This document shows positions 47,786-57,224 of a stretch of DNA of 64,000 nucleotides, piece after piece. The position numbers were made by a program, and so were the translations under genes. The stretch's first letter is position 1. The number at the start of each line of letters is the position of its first letter. The DNA comes from Clostridium sulfidigenes (GTDB taxonomy: Bacteria > Bacillota > Clostridia > Clostridiales > Clostridiaceae), in assembly GCF_000732635.1 (NCBI RefSeq), contig NZ_JPMD01000032.1, positions 1 to 64,000 on the forward strand. The letters run 5' to 3'. The notes under the pieces are model-generated. The model saw only the letters and a list, made by a program, of their open reading frames with translations. It was not told the origin of the DNA and did no database searches.

Positions 47786-47902
47786 TACCACCTCACTGTC
47801 CACTGCTCAATAAACTCATTCCATTTTCAACAAATATTTCCTTTGGACAAAGTATAATTACATAAAAAACAGCAGAATCCTTAAATTCTACTGCTTTTAT
47901 AT
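47786..47902. repeat. Repeat B, copy 2
   Basis: Matches positions 41,580-41,697 with scattered changes; the hairpin is less perfect (CAGCAGAATC). It sits upstream of the first cassette gene, so copies 1 and 2 bracket the three genes in direct orientation. From 47,903 to 48,157 there is only a short coding-like scrap ending at 47,912 (KYEGQSTVKGIYYQ, minus strand). Confidence 0.75.
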
Positions 47903-48157
47903 TTACTAATTTCATTGATAATATATACCTTTTACCGTAGATTGACCTTCATATTTATAGTTCTTGAATTCTCCATAAATTATGGATAGTTAAGCGAGAT
48001 ACTTTTGTATCTATTTCTTGTTTCTAATACTTTGTTATAGTTATATTTCACATTCTGACGAATAGTCACAAAGATTTTTAGAAGCAGAATAGAACCAACA
48101 TGATAAGTAAATGTAAATGCAGAGTTTATTTTCCAAGATAATTACTGCTTTTATGTT

Positions 48158-49048
48158 TTAATTAATAAATTCTTTAACTGTCAAAGGAACAGTTTCTAAT
48201 CTTTTTACAACCTGAAATTCTATAATTGAAGTATTAGTATCATTTATATCAAAATATTTATGAGAATCCGTTATTATATTTAAAATACCTATTCCATCTT
48301 CTTCTACTATTTTACAAAGATATGCTGAATACTTCTCCTTACCTTGACTAATAACAACATAGTAATATGACTCTTCATCAATTTTTTCTGTAATAATAGG
48401 GAACTTTTTCTGATTTTTTGCATCATTATACTCAATTCTCATACATGTTGGTGCAAAAATAATTAACATTAAAAAAAATATAACTGACAAATACAATAGC
48501 ATTTTGCTTTTTCCAATGTTTATTTGCAAACAATATATTAGCACATATATAATGATTGAAATATAAAATAGCATAGCACAAAACATAATAGCCATATTTT
48601 TTTCAGGAATTAAAAATATTGATAAGTATATTATAAGTATTAAATATATACTAACAATTATTAAACATCCAAATACTTTATATACTTTCTTGTATTTTTT
48701 TCTTTCTACAATCGCAGAAAATTTTATCCATAGTGCATTAATGCAAAAGCTTATAATGGATGAAATAACACCTATTATAGTTGACAAGAAAAATATAAAC
48801 TTTGATGTATTTGATAGTGAAAAGTCATAATAATCTAAATCAAAATCAAAAAATAAACATCTTCCAAAACTTATATACTTGATTATAAAAGAAATTACTA
48901 TAGATAATACCGCTATAAACGCTGCTAATAAACTAATTACTTCAGTAGCATTTGATATGTTATATATACTATTTTTTTCTAAACTAGACGACTTTTCATC
49001 ACTAATTTTTGGCTCTATTATTAGAGTATTATTTGTTTCTCCTATCAT
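48158..49048 (-). CDS. Hypothetical membrane protein
   Basis: 296 residues with six hydrophobic segments between residues of about 35 and 200 and a C-terminal soluble part of about 90 residues rich in beta-strand patterns (YYYVVISQGKEKYSAYL). No family is recognised. GGAGGA lies before the ATG at 49048. It is isolated, between the cassette and the HEAT-repeat gene, each with its own spacing. It could be another membrane effector, but nothing in its sequence proves this. Confidence 0.6.
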   Translation of the reverse strand: MIGETNNTLIIEPKISDEKSSSLEKNSIYNISNATEVISLLAAFIAVLSIVISFIIKYISFGRCLFFDFDLDYYDFSLSNTSKFIFFLSTIIGVISSIISFCINALWIKFSAIVERKKYKKVYKVFGCLIIVSIYLILIIYLSIFLIPEKNMAIMFCAMLFYISIIIYVLIYCLQINIGKSKMLLYLSVIFFLMLIIFAPTCMRIEYNDAKNQKKFPIITEKIDEESYYYVVISQGKEKYSAYLCKIVEEDGIGILNIITDSHKYFDINDTNTSIIEFQVVKRLETVPLTVKEFIN

Positions 49049-49260
49049 ATATCCTCCTCCATTACCCCATATTTTCGCCTAATAGAGTGTTATATTTACA
49101 GACTATTAAACCATTTATTTAATAATCTCGACTTATCCTTGATATATATGATACTTTTTTATACAGCTTCCTCTGCTGATTTTACCAATATTTTCTTTAA
49201 TTAACTGTTTAATATCCTTTATATAAATAAAATACCTTTAGCTTTGTTTACACTAATATT

Positions 49261-50889
49261 TTAATTACAAAAATACTTAATACTAAACTCTATAAAATCT
49301 CTATCACTATCTTTAATTGACTTGCCATAATCCATTATTGACTTTCTTATTCCCACAATTTGTTTTTTAGTAGGAGTTGTAAAGGAACAATTATATTTTG
49401 CTTTCCAATTTTCTATGGCATTTTGTCCCAGTGCTGAAATACTATCATTTTCATCTGCACAAAATTCTATAATATACCTTATAGCCTCCCATTTACTTAA
49501 TGAACATAAAAGAATACAGGTGTTAATTTTTACATGATCATATATAGCTTGTTTGAAAATTTCATATATAGTATCTGCATCACTAACATCAATCCTTTTA
49601 TACAAAACATTTCTAGCTGCCTTGGATATGCCAACTCTTTCATCTTTGATAATGAAAATAAGTTCTTCTTCATACTCTTGAAAATCTAATCGTGCTAATG
49701 CATTTATAGATGCTTTAACTATTTTAATAGTATCATTAATCATAAATGTACTAATAATTTTTGAATCGCTAGAGTTACCAGTCTCCCCGAGGCCACAGAT
49801 GCTAGAATATAATTGTTCATTTTTCCGTATTGCATCGCGATATATTTCAGCAAAATCATACTTTTTATGCTTTGAAAGTAAATAGCGTGATAGACTACGT
49901 ACTGATTGATTTCTATCAAATAAACCTTTTTCTAATGTATCTATAGCCCCTTCAGGCTGAAATGCATAAAGTGTCTCGAGGGCTAGAATTCTAATTTGAG
50001 CAAATTTATCATGAAGCAATAACTGAGAAATATCAGTAAACTCATCTGGTGTTATGTCTTGCTTAATATTTCTAAGTACAAATAGCCTATTGTAAGGATT
50101 GGTGTCTTTAATTAAATAATTAATTATACTTTTATTATCTAATATTCTTGTTTTAATAATTATTTTATAACAAGCTAACCTTACCTTTGAATCAGGTGAT
50201 TGCAGTCCACTTATTAGGTTTTGCGAGGATTCTGAGCTAGATAAAAGTGAAACAACTGCATTTATAACATCAATATGTTCCTCCCTTGAGCACTCTCCTA
50301 ACCTTAATACTAGTGGTAAATTGTTTATAAAATTCATAGAATGCTTTGGGGTTAAATATCGCAGCAAATGTTCTTTTGAACTGCTTCTTATAGTCCTCAC
50401 CCAATCATTAATTCTAATTAATAAGTATGGTATTTCATGGCCTGTCTCCATATTTGAAAGAGCCTTTATCGCCTTCTCTCTAAAATATCCATTTGGATGA
50501 AAACTACTTAATCCTAATATAGTAACTTTCTCCTCTTCTGACATTAACGGATGTAGCAACTCTTTAGGGTCTTTAGTTCTCCAATCATAACTCCATTCAT
50601 AAGATACTCTTTCCCTGAAGATTTTATCGACTTTAATTAATTGGGAAGAATTCAATGTACTCATAACGTAATTAAGATTTTCTGCAGATTGTAATTTCAC
50701 TTTTTCGTTATTACCAAGTAATAGCTGAAATACATCTGGTATGGCTGATAGTTCTATATTGTCACTTAGTAGTTCATTGGTCCTATTGGTGTGTATACTA
50801 TTGCTTGTCTTGAAAGTTATCAAATTATTTGCTTCTAAGGATTTAGTATTATTGAACTCTCTTATTTTCTGCATAATTTTTTTAATCAT
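49261..50889 (-). CDS. HEAT-repeat protein
   Basis: 542 residues made of repeated helical pairs typical of HEAT/PBS-lyase repeats, for example FREKAIKALSNMETGHEIPY, SKVRLACYKIIIKT, FAQIRILALETLYAFQPEGA and QSVRSLSRYLLSK. Such proteins are scaffolds that bind other proteins or nucleic acid; AlkC/AlkD-type DNA glycosylases share the fold but their catalytic Asp/Trp motifs are not evident. No signal peptide. It stands alone, 371 bases from the next gene on the left end. Confidence 0.75.
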   Translation of the reverse strand: MIKKIMQKIREFNNTKSLEANNLITFKTSNSIHTNRTNELLSDNIELSAIPDVFQLLLGNNEKVKLQSAENLNYVMSTLNSSQLIKVDKIFRERVSYEWSYDWRTKDPKELLHPLMSEEEKVTILGLSSFHPNGYFREKAIKALSNMETGHEIPYLLIRINDWVRTIRSSSKEHLLRYLTPKHSMNFINNLPLVLRLGECSREEHIDVINAVVSLLSSSESSQNLISGLQSPDSKVRLACYKIIIKTRILDNKSIINYLIKDTNPYNRLFVLRNIKQDITPDEFTDISQLLLHDKFAQIRILALETLYAFQPEGAIDTLEKGLFDRNQSVRSLSRYLLSKHKKYDFAEIYRDAIRKNEQLYSSICGLGETGNSSDSKIISTFMINDTIKIVKASINALARLDFQEYEEELIFIIKDERVGISKAARNVLYKRIDVSDADTIYEIFKQAIYDHVKINTCILLCSLSKWEAIRYIIEFCADENDSISALGQNAIENWKAKYNCSFTTPTKKQIVGIRKSIMDYGKSIKDSDRDFIEFSIKYFCN

Positions 50890-51044
50890 GCTATTTTCAC
50901 CTTCTTCCAGTTTGCATCATTACCCAATAGAATCTTCCTCTTATCTTTTACTAATGGTTAAATCCTCATATGAATATTAACTATAAATATATGCCCCCAC
51001 TAATTGAAGGTTGAAGATTCTGCTTAAATTACTTAAATATCGCC

Positions 51045-51254
51045 TCTTTATTTCTTATATCTTAAAGATGCATTAACCCATCCACCAATATATTACACGT
51101 TACACATATATTGTACCACCTCCCTGTCTGCTGCTCAATAAATTCATACCATTTAAAAAATATATTTCCTTTGTTTAATGTATAACTACATAAAAAAACA
51201 GCAGAATTCTGAAATTCTACTGTTACTAATTACTTAGTTTTATAGGGAATACAT
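51045..51254. repeat. Repeat B, copy 3
   Basis: Nearly full-length copy of 41,513-41,697 with the hairpin at about 51,200-51,224. It extends further right into a segment (CTAATTACTTAGTTTTATAG) that is also present in copy 4 at 56,030. A 28-codon open stretch, MVYIGDKLTVDNFEIKNYND to KLSN, ends in it on the minus strand and looks like a gene remnant. Confidence 0.78.
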
Positions 51255-51360
51255 CATTATAATTTTTAATTTCAAAATTATCTACTGTAAGTTTATCACC
51301 TATATAAACCATAAAATTTGAACAAATTATATTTATTTAGTTATACTATAATTTATATTA

Positions 51361-51804
51361 TTATTTTAATTTCATATGCAGTATAGGGAATGGATTTCCC
51401 TGTTCGTCTAACTCAGATTTTTTAAAGACTTTAAACCCAAGATGTTTGTAAAAGCCTACTGCTTGTGGATTTTGCTCATTTACATCCACATAATTTACAT
51501 TTAACACTTTTATTGCATATTCTATAAGTCTTTTTCCAACTCCATTTCCTCTACTTTCATTACTTACAAATAACATTTCAATTTTAAAATCATGAATTCC
51601 CATAAAAGCTTTTATAATACCATTTTTGTCTCTTACACATAAAAGTTTACTAACATATTTAGCACCTTCTATAACTTGAGGTTTTATTGAGATTATATCT
51701 TCTTCACTTAAAAAGTCATGTGTTGCTCTTACTGATGATTCCCATGTTTCTAGTATTTCTTCCATATCCTTATTATTAATATTATTTAAATTTTCAATTT
51801 TCAT
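51361..51804 (-). CDS. GNAT acetyltransferase
   Basis: About 147 residues. Motif A is SNESRGNGVGKRLIEYAIKV (R-G-x-G-x-G) and the C-terminal part is NPQAVGFYKHLGFKVFKKSE. It matches the YjaB/PhnO-like group that acetylates small amines, peptides or drugs. AGGATTT precedes two adjacent ATGs; the second has better spacing. It is a single-gene unit. Confidence 0.88.
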   Translation of the reverse strand: MKIENLNNINNKDMEEILETWESSVRATHDFLSEEDIISIKPQVIEGAKYVSKLLCVRDKNGIIKAFMGIHDFKIEMLFVSNESRGNGVGKRLIEYAIKVLNVNYVDVNEQNPQAVGFYKHLGFKVFKKSELDEQGNPFPILHMKLK

Positions 51805-51904
51805 CATTTAATAAATCCTCCCAAGTAAATATGTTACTTAATATTATATATTAAATATGATTTGAAAAGCTTATTAAGAATATTTCTGTACTAACTATAA
51901 TCAA

Positions 51905-52189
51905 TTAAATATATTTATTTTTATAGATATATAATATTCTCCTAATACTACTTTCAGATAGAAAATAATCTGTAGACAATTGTTTAATTGATATTCCTTG
52001 TAAGTACTTAATATATATTTCAAAATTTCTTGATTTCAGTTCAGTTTTTATCCCACTAACCTCACCCCAAGATTTTTTGTTGTTATCTTTCTTTGGAATG
52101 TATATATAATTACCATCGATGTATTTCTGAACTAAATCTAAAACATCTTTAGGTAATATATCTTGTGCTTTTTTATACTTCATAAACAT
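51905..52189 (-). CDS. CD3324/Mor-like HTH regulator
   Basis: 94 residues with the start KYKKAQDILPKDVLDLVQKY and DGNYIYIPKKDNNKKSWGEV, the constant layout of small clostridial proteins of the CD3324 family. The C-terminal third is a resolvase/Mor-type helix-turn-helix (YLQGISIKQLSTDYFLSESS). AGGAGAAATG lies before the start. It probably binds DNA as a dimer; no target is deducible. Confidence 0.7.
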   Translation of the reverse strand: MFMKYKKAQDILPKDVLDLVQKYIDGNYIYIPKKDNNKKSWGEVSGIKTELKSRNFEIYIKYLQGISIKQLSTDYFLSESSIRRILYIYKNKYI

Positions 52190-52408
52190 TTCTCCTACTA
52201 TTATTAGAGCAAATATTTAATCAAAAACTGCACAAAACATCTACTTTATTGCTCCTTACAAACTATGCTTTGATATTATTGCAGTTTTTGCTTGGAGCTA
52301 AATTAATTAATCTAATTTTACAAAACATAATGACACCTACCTTCTTGCTTAATTATATTATTATATCATTAATAAAATTGCTAGCCCCCCTATATCGTAT
52401 TGGGCTGA

Positions 52409-53167
52409 CTATTTCAAAATAAATCTACATTTAGGATAATTGCTGCACCCTTTAAACTCACCATATTTACCTTTTCTCAGAACTAATTTTCCACCACACC
52501 TAGGACATATATCATTACTTATTTTATTCTTATTATCAATTATTCGATTTTGAATTTGTGCTATATGGGCATTTCTATTTTCTTTACCATCAATACTCAA
52601 AGAAATCAGTTTTGAGTATACTTGTTTTTTTACAGAATCTCTTAATGTCTGTTTATTGTATTTTTTAATTGTCTTCAATAATTTTATTGTATATACAACA
52701 TCTGTTTTACATTTAACTTTTAAATCCGCATTAGTAGTGAAAACTACAATAGGAATGTAATTCACTTCTGGAAAGTCACCTAGTATCTTTTTTAGAGCTT
52801 GTATATGTCCGTAATTCTGCCTAATTGGATTATACATACTTTTCTTAGATTTATAAATTTTTTGTTTCCAATATTCATCAAATTCATTCCCTATAATCCA
52901 TCCCTTATAGTTTTTTGTTTCAATAACAAAAACACCATAATTAGATACAACAACATGATCAATCTGGGTTGTCTTACTTCCCACCTGTAGCATTATATCA
53001 TTTATAACCATATACTTAGTCTCATCAAGTCTTGATAAGAAAAAGGATACTGACTTTTCTCCAAAGAATCCCTTTATTCTTGGCATAAAAAGATCTAATA
53101 TTCCTACTGCAATTACCAACACCCATAAATACCAAAATCTAATTAAAAGTTCAACAATTACTTCCAC
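52409..53167 (-). CDS. NERD-domain nuclease with zinc-ribbon tail
   Basis: 252 residues. After one N-terminal membrane segment (about residues 8-25) there is a NERD domain: TTQIDHVVVSNYGVFVIETK gives the D...ExK metal site, with QNYGHIQALKKIL and YIPIVVFTTNADL after it. The C-terminal 30 residues are a topoisomerase-type zinc ribbon (CPRCGGKLVLRKG with CSNYPKCRF), which binds DNA. NERD proteins are putative nucleases of DNA metabolism and are frequent near mobile DNA. Its upstream sequence is a mosaic of acetyltransferase-gene fragments. Confidence 0.88.
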   Translation of the reverse strand: MEVIVELLIRFWYLWVLVIAVGILDLFMPRIKGFFGEKSVSFFLSRLDETKYMVINDIMLQVGSKTTQIDHVVVSNYGVFVIETKNYKGWIIGNEFDEYWKQKIYKSKKSMYNPIRQNYGHIQALKKILGDFPEVNYIPIVVFTTNADLKVKCKTDVVYTIKLLKTIKKYNKQTLRDSVKKQVYSKLISLSIDGKENRNAHIAQIQNRIIDNKNKISNDICPRCGGKLVLRKGKYGEFKGCSNYPKCRFILK

Positions 53168-53245
53168 TTATTTCACTCACCTTTAATGCTATTTCTAAAT
53201 TGAATTTTAGTTAATTAAATCTCTTCTTCCAATAAAAAGCATTGA
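53168..53245. repeat. Mosaic of two acetyltransferase-gene fragments
   Basis: 53211-53245 is identical over 35 bp to 57763-57797, inside the GNAT gene at 57225. The adjoining 53171-53206 resembles 58621-58660, just upstream of the GNAT gene at 58140. This points to recombination among the acetyltransferase genes. Confidence 0.7.
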
Positions 53246-53248
53246 CTA

Positions 53249-53833
53249 CTATTCCATATAATTATTAACTAATTCATAACATCTTTCCTTAGTACTAACT
53301 TCTAAGGAAGATGTTCTTACTAGTGGCTCCATAGTCCCACCCTCTACTTCCTTTGCAGCATCATCAGCTTTTTTATCTCTTTCTTCTATCCAATTTTTTT
53401 CTTCTAATATAAGTTTATCTTTTTCTTCTTCTGAAAGTGTACTAATTATTTCTGAGTAAACCTCATTTAACATTTTATCCCATGCTATATATATTTCTGA
53501 TTCAGCTTCTCGCATCTCAATTGTTGATCCTGCTAATTTATCCTTTAATTTCACCTTTAATTTTTCATCTAAAGTATTCATTTTATCTAGATATTCTTGT
53601 TTATTTAATGTAATAGTTTTATCTTCATCCTTTTCTTTTGTTTCATCTTTTATTGTAATTTCATTCTCTTTAGAAGTATTATCTTCATTAATAATTTCAT
53701 TACCTTTTTCAGTAGCTATTTCTTTATCCTTATTTTCTTGTACTTCCTTGTCAGTATTTCCATTACTACATCCAACCAATAAAAATACACTCATACCTAC
53801 AACAGAAAGGATTTTCCTAATAAATTTACTCAT
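53249..53833 (-). CDS. LprI/DUF1311 lipoprotein
   Basis: 194 residues. A lipoprotein signal ends at the lipobox LLVGC (Cys near residue 22), so the protein is membrane-anchored outside the cell. A charged Asp/Glu/Lys linker follows (about 25-75), then a DUF1311 (lysozyme inhibitor LprI) domain: STIEMREAESEIYIAWDKML and LILEEKNWIEERDKKADDAA. LprI in mycobacteria inhibits lysozyme; whether this protein does so is not known. AGGAGTTTG lies before the start. Confidence 0.85.
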   Translation of the reverse strand: MSKFIRKILSVVGMSVFLLVGCSNGNTDKEVQENKDKEIATEKGNEIINEDNTSKENEITIKDETKEKDEDKTITLNKQEYLDKMNTLDEKLKVKLKDKLAGSTIEMREAESEIYIAWDKMLNEVYSEIISTLSEEEKDKLILEEKNWIEERDKKADDAAKEVEGGTMEPLVRTSSLEVSTKERCYELVNNYME

Positions 53834-54000
53834 TTTACAAACTCCTCTTATAGCCTTATTTTCCTACGTAATTATACCATTTTTTCACTTTACATGCTAT
53901 ATATAACAAAAAAGTATACTAATGCTATAATTCATTCTAGTAACTAGATAAAACTTTTTCATTATTCAGCACATACTTTCTTATGTTATTGTACGTTAAA

Positions 54001-54026
54001 AAAGATGACACCTATATGTCATCTTT
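54001..54026. terminator. Bidirectional terminator
   Basis: AAAGATGACA pairs with TGTCATCTTT around a short loop with A/T runs on both sides. It overlaps the end of the WYL-regulator remnant and lies 170 bases upstream of the DUF1311 gene. Confidence 0.65.
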
Positions 54027-54182
54027 ATAAATATTACTGATCTTTTTTATTCGTAATTTTACTTTTTCTTTTAATTGTGGTGGACATATAACTTTTACTT
54101 TATCCTGCATTTCTATAACTAAAGCAGCAGTCCACTCCAAATCACTAACCTGAAATGTTATATAACCTCTATAGAAGTTAAA
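54012..54182 (-). pseudogene. C-terminal remnant of a WYL-type regulator
   Basis: A 56-codon open stretch without a start reads FYRGYITFQVSDLEWTAALV, then DKVKVICPPQLKEKVKLRIK and a stop. This matches the C-terminal WCX end of WYL regulators (V-V-PxxLKExVKxxIKKI). The rest of the gene is lost; the DUF3189 gene ends right where it begins. The remainder of 53,834-54,184 holds no gene. Confidence 0.6.
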
Positions 54183-54184
54183 AA

Positions 54185-54697
54185 TTATTTTTTCTTGAAT
54201 TCCTTATTATCTAAAATAATAACCTCTGACTTATCTTCCTTTGATGCCTTCTTTGTGTGATTTACAAGCTTTATAACGTTCTTATATGATTGTTTTGCTC
54301 CTTTTACAAGCAAGGGTACTCCTAGAAAATCAATTTTTAGCCCCCTAGAAAGTAATCCGCCAAAGGTCATTGGTAATGGAACCGTTGGCGACGTATTAGA
54401 AAATATAATTTTCTCATTTAATAGCTTTTCTTTATGAAGCATAGAAGTTAAATTGTATAATCCTGGAATTAAAACCTTTGAACGTCCTCTACCTACAACA
54501 TAGACTTTATTTCCATCTTCATCACTTCCATAATAAAAAAGTTCTCCACGATTTCCATATACTAACTTATTAAAGTTAGGTAATTTCAATATTTCATCCT
54601 TAGTTGGTTCTCGAGTTTCATCCAGCATTTTTAAGTGATAAGCAATTGCTTGAATAGACGAGTGGGTTCCTCCATAACAATTATATATGTATATCAT
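54185..54697 (-). CDS. DUF3189 family protein
   Basis: 170 residues. It starts MIYIYNCYGGTHSSIQAIAY and has LPNFNKLVYGNRGELFYYGS and FGGLLSRGLKIDFLGVPLLV, which are the constant parts of DUF3189, a small Firmicute family linked to sporulating organisms. The P-loop-like GGTHSS start suggests a nucleotide-binding Rossmann-like fold; function unknown. The last 25 residues are a charged tail. Confidence 0.78.
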   Translation of the reverse strand: MIYIYNCYGGTHSSIQAIAYHLKMLDETREPTKDEILKLPNFNKLVYGNRGELFYYGSDEDGNKVYVVGRGRSKVLIPGLYNLTSMLHKEKLLNEKIIFSNTSPTVPLPMTFGGLLSRGLKIDFLGVPLLVKGAKQSYKNVIKLVNHTKKASKEDKSEVIILDNKEFKKK

Positions 54698-54864
54698 TTA
54701 AATCACCTAATTTCTTCTTTTTTTACTTTATTTTAATAATTGTAGTATATGCAATAAACATTTATATTAAACATTCTTTGAACACATTTTATCCAAGTTC
54801 CCCAATATTCTACAATTCTTTATACATAAAATAAATATGTTACAATCCGTTACCACTACCAAAC

Positions 54865-55620
54865 TTAATCTCTTAATAATTTCATTAATTTATGTGCATC
54901 TCCATCAGCATTAACAATATCATCATCTGTAAGACCTGCCTCAACTGCAATATTATATGCTTTACCAAAATTCCCTACATCCTCTGATTTGTGTGCATCA
55001 CTTCCCAATGAAAATTTAACGCCCATGTTCTTTAACTTTTTTATTGTTTCAATATCCATATTCTTATGAGATCTGTTAATTTCTAGAGCAGTATTTCTTT
55101 CAATAGCGGCCTTTCCAATTTCAATAATATCTGGATTAACATGCTCTAATGGATGATTTAATATTGTAATTTCATATTTTTTAATAGCATTAATTGCAGC
55201 TTCTGTATAATTTCTCAATAAAAGTGGATTTTGTACAGCTCCAGGATGATAACCCACACAAATTATGTCTAGGTAATCAATTATTTCATCTTTAATATCT
55301 ATATCACCTTTTTTAGTAACAATATTACATTCTATACCAAGAAGAATCTTAAAGTCATTCTCCTTCAATAATGAACTCTTATTAAAATCATCAATTACTT
55401 TACGTACTTCTTTATATTGATTTAGTTTCATCCCGTAGATACTATGCCTATAACCATGGTCTGTTATTGCTATTTCTTTTAATCCTTTTTTTATTCCAGT
55501 TTTAACATTTGATTCAATACTTCCTTTTGCATGTTCTCCAAAAATAATATTAAATAAGGGAATATGCCCCTTTGCAATATTAGTATGAGTATGATAGTCT
55601 GCAATAATCTTAAAACTCAT
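54865..55620 (-). CDS. PHP-domain phosphoesterase, YcdX/HisK-like
   Basis: 251 residues. The metal-binding motifs of PHP hydrolases are present: DYHTHTNIAKGH at the start, EIAITDHGYRH near residue 50, LLGIECNIV (about 93), VGYHPGA (about 121), LNHPLEH (about 157) and LGSDAHKSEDVG (about 212). YcdX-type members are phosphatases; the substrate is not known. AGGAGATAA lies before the ATG. Stand-alone gene. Confidence 0.9.
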   Translation of the reverse strand: MSFKIIADYHTHTNIAKGHIPLFNIIFGEHAKGSIESNVKTGIKKGLKEIAITDHGYRHSIYGMKLNQYKEVRKVIDDFNKSSLLKENDFKILLGIECNIVTKKGDIDIKDEIIDYLDIICVGYHPGAVQNPLLLRNYTEAAINAIKKYEITILNHPLEHVNPDIIEIGKAAIERNTALEINRSHKNMDIETIKKLKNMGVKFSLGSDAHKSEDVGNFGKAYNIAVEAGLTDDDIVNADGDAHKLMKLLRD

Positions 55621-55754
55621 TTTATCTCCTCCATAGTTTTATTTTGCCCATATTATTGGATAATTCTTACCATATATCACAATTCTGCACAAACAATATA
55701 TATCATTACGTCTACATAGTATTTGTTTTTTACCATAAAAAAAACCTCCATTAT

Positions 55755-55933
55755 TTATGGTACAGTTCACTCTTAATTATCCTAAATTTGACCCCATATA
55801 CTTTTATATCTCCTATTCCCACATACCCTTGATTAAAAGCTTTCTGATACATCTGTCCAAAATTTAGTTACTTTATTTAGCTCTCTTTTCTGGTGCTGTG
55901 ATTTTAAATAAAATTGCTGGTACATTAGGATTT
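55755..55933 (-). pseudogene. Internally deleted duplicate of the HNH gene
   Basis: 55755-55850 matches 40,205-40,315 (terminator region and 3' end of the HNH gene) and 55851-55933 matches 40,683-40,772. About 370 bases of the parent are missing at the join. No frame is open across it. It shows that a second copy of the HNH region once existed 15 kb away. Confidence 0.75.
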
Positions 55934-55954
55934 AACTAGTTCTATGTACAATAA

Positions 55955-56058
55955 ATATACCTTTGTTTAAGGCATAACTACATAAAAAAACAGTAGAATT
56001 CTGAAATTCTACTGTTAATAGGTGTTCCTAATTACTTAGTTTTATAGGGAATATATCC
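55955..56058. repeat. Repeat B, copy 4 (partial)
   Basis: Contains the hairpin CAGTAGAATT-CTGA-AATTCTACTG (about 55,990-56,013) with A7 before it, and then the CTAATTACTTAGTTTTATAG segment shared with copy 3. Confidence 0.75.
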
Positions 56059-56061
56059 CTA

Positions 56062-56130
56062 ATTAAATATACTTCTTTAACTCCTCTATGGACTCTATAT
56101 CAAACAAATCTCCATTAATTTTTTCTATCT
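56062..56130 (-). pseudogene. C-terminal remnant of an Rpn-type nuclease
   Basis: The minus strand reads EKIEKINGDLFDIESIEELK followed by KYI and a stop, closely like the end of the Rpn-type protein at 12,900 (DIFDIDSVEELEEYF). Nothing else of the gene remains. Confidence 0.65.
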
Positions 56131-56196
56131 TTTCTAATAATAAAAAAAGTGAATTAACTCAACTATATACTACAATAAGTCAAATGCTTTTGAAAA

Positions 56197-56559
56197 TTAC
56201 TCTGGAAAAACTCGTAACTGTACTGATACCCCATTTGGATCATATACATAAAAATAGCGAGTTCCATCACCAGGGTTTTGGATGGCAGAAGGATTAAGAC
56301 CTCTGTCCTGCACAAGATTATGCATTTCATCTAGTTTATCTGTTTTAAAGCAAATGAACATACCCTTTCCTTCAAACTTCTGACCCTGTGGCATACAAAC
56401 AAGTTCAATCTCAGTTTCTCCCTTGCCATTTGTCAGAAATGCAAGCTCTCCATCTCCTGCTTTAAAGCGTCGGGAAACAGTTAGTTCTGTAATTGTCTCA
56501 TAAAATTTAATAGATTCTTCTAAGTCGTTGACCATTAAGGTTACATGCTGAATATGCAT
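56197..56559 (-). CDS. VOC/glyoxalase family protein
   Basis: About 120 residues; the start at 56559 has GGGGATAT before it, and the longer frame from 56622 has no site. A single VOC fold unit pair: MHIQHVTLMVNDLEESIKFY, TEIELVCMPQ, then GLNPSAIQNPGDGTRYFYVY and DPNGVSVQLRVFPE. His and Glu at the expected metal positions suggest an active glyoxalase-type enzyme. It resembles lactoylglutathione lyase-like proteins of Firmicutes. Substrate unknown. Confidence 0.88.
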   Translation of the reverse strand: MHIQHVTLMVNDLEESIKFYETITELTVSRRFKAGDGELAFLTNGKGETEIELVCMPQGQKFEGKGMFICFKTDKLDEMHNLVQDRGLNPSAIQNPGDGTRYFYVYDPNGVSVQLRVFPE

Positions 56560-56652
56560 AATATATCCCCTTTCCTTTATGTAATCTTTAATAATTATCT
56601 CATAATGAAATATGTAATGCAATAATTGCCCTACTGCTCTATTTGTACTTAT

Positions 56653-57147
56653 TTATTTATTACAAAATCTATGAATAGGACCATCCCAAACTTCGTTACC
56701 ATTTTGAAGTTCTATGAAGTTACCTAAAGTATATTGGTTTATTACATTATTCCAAAAAATATGAGAAACCTTATGTAAACGCAACTGTTTTACTTCCCAA
56801 TTTCCTTGAAACTTATTAAAAACTTCAAAAGCCACAATTTTACCTATTCCTCTTTTCCTATATTTTTTTAGAACGAAAAATTCTGCAATTGCATAATCAG
56901 TTGGGGATGAGGTAACAACGCTATGTTTATTAACAAGAACAAATCCTGCTAATTTATCATCTATTCTAATTATAAAGGGGTATCTATCTTTTTCTGTCCA
57001 GTAATTATCCAAATAACTGTAATCGTATAACCCATGTTCATTTAAATCACGATTTTCATATTCTGATAAATCATAATTATATAATTCAATCATATTTTTT
57101 AATATCATTTTATCAGCCTTACTGGCTTCTATTAATTCAATCTTCAT
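56653..57147 (-). CDS. GNAT acetyltransferase
   Basis: 164 residues. Recognisable parts are AIAEFFVLKKYRKRGIGKIV (acetyl-CoA site) and the PFIIRIDDKLAGFVLVNKH strand pair. It resembles the group often annotated as predicted acetyltransferase with N-terminal ASKADKMILKNMIELYNYDL. Substrate unknown. One of four GNAT genes in the 51-59 kb stretch. Confidence 0.85.
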   Translation of the reverse strand: MKIELIEASKADKMILKNMIELYNYDLSEYENRDLNEHGLYDYSYLDNYWTEKDRYPFIIRIDDKLAGFVLVNKHSVVTSSPTDYAIAEFFVLKKYRKRGIGKIVAFEVFNKFQGNWEVKQLRLHKVSHIFWNNVINQYTLGNFIELQNGNEVWDGPIHRFCNK

Positions 57148-57224
57148 CTTTCAATACCTCCAAAATATCATTTTAATCAATTAATCAATCTTAAATTGGA
57201 ATTTGACAAGATAATATTTTGCTA

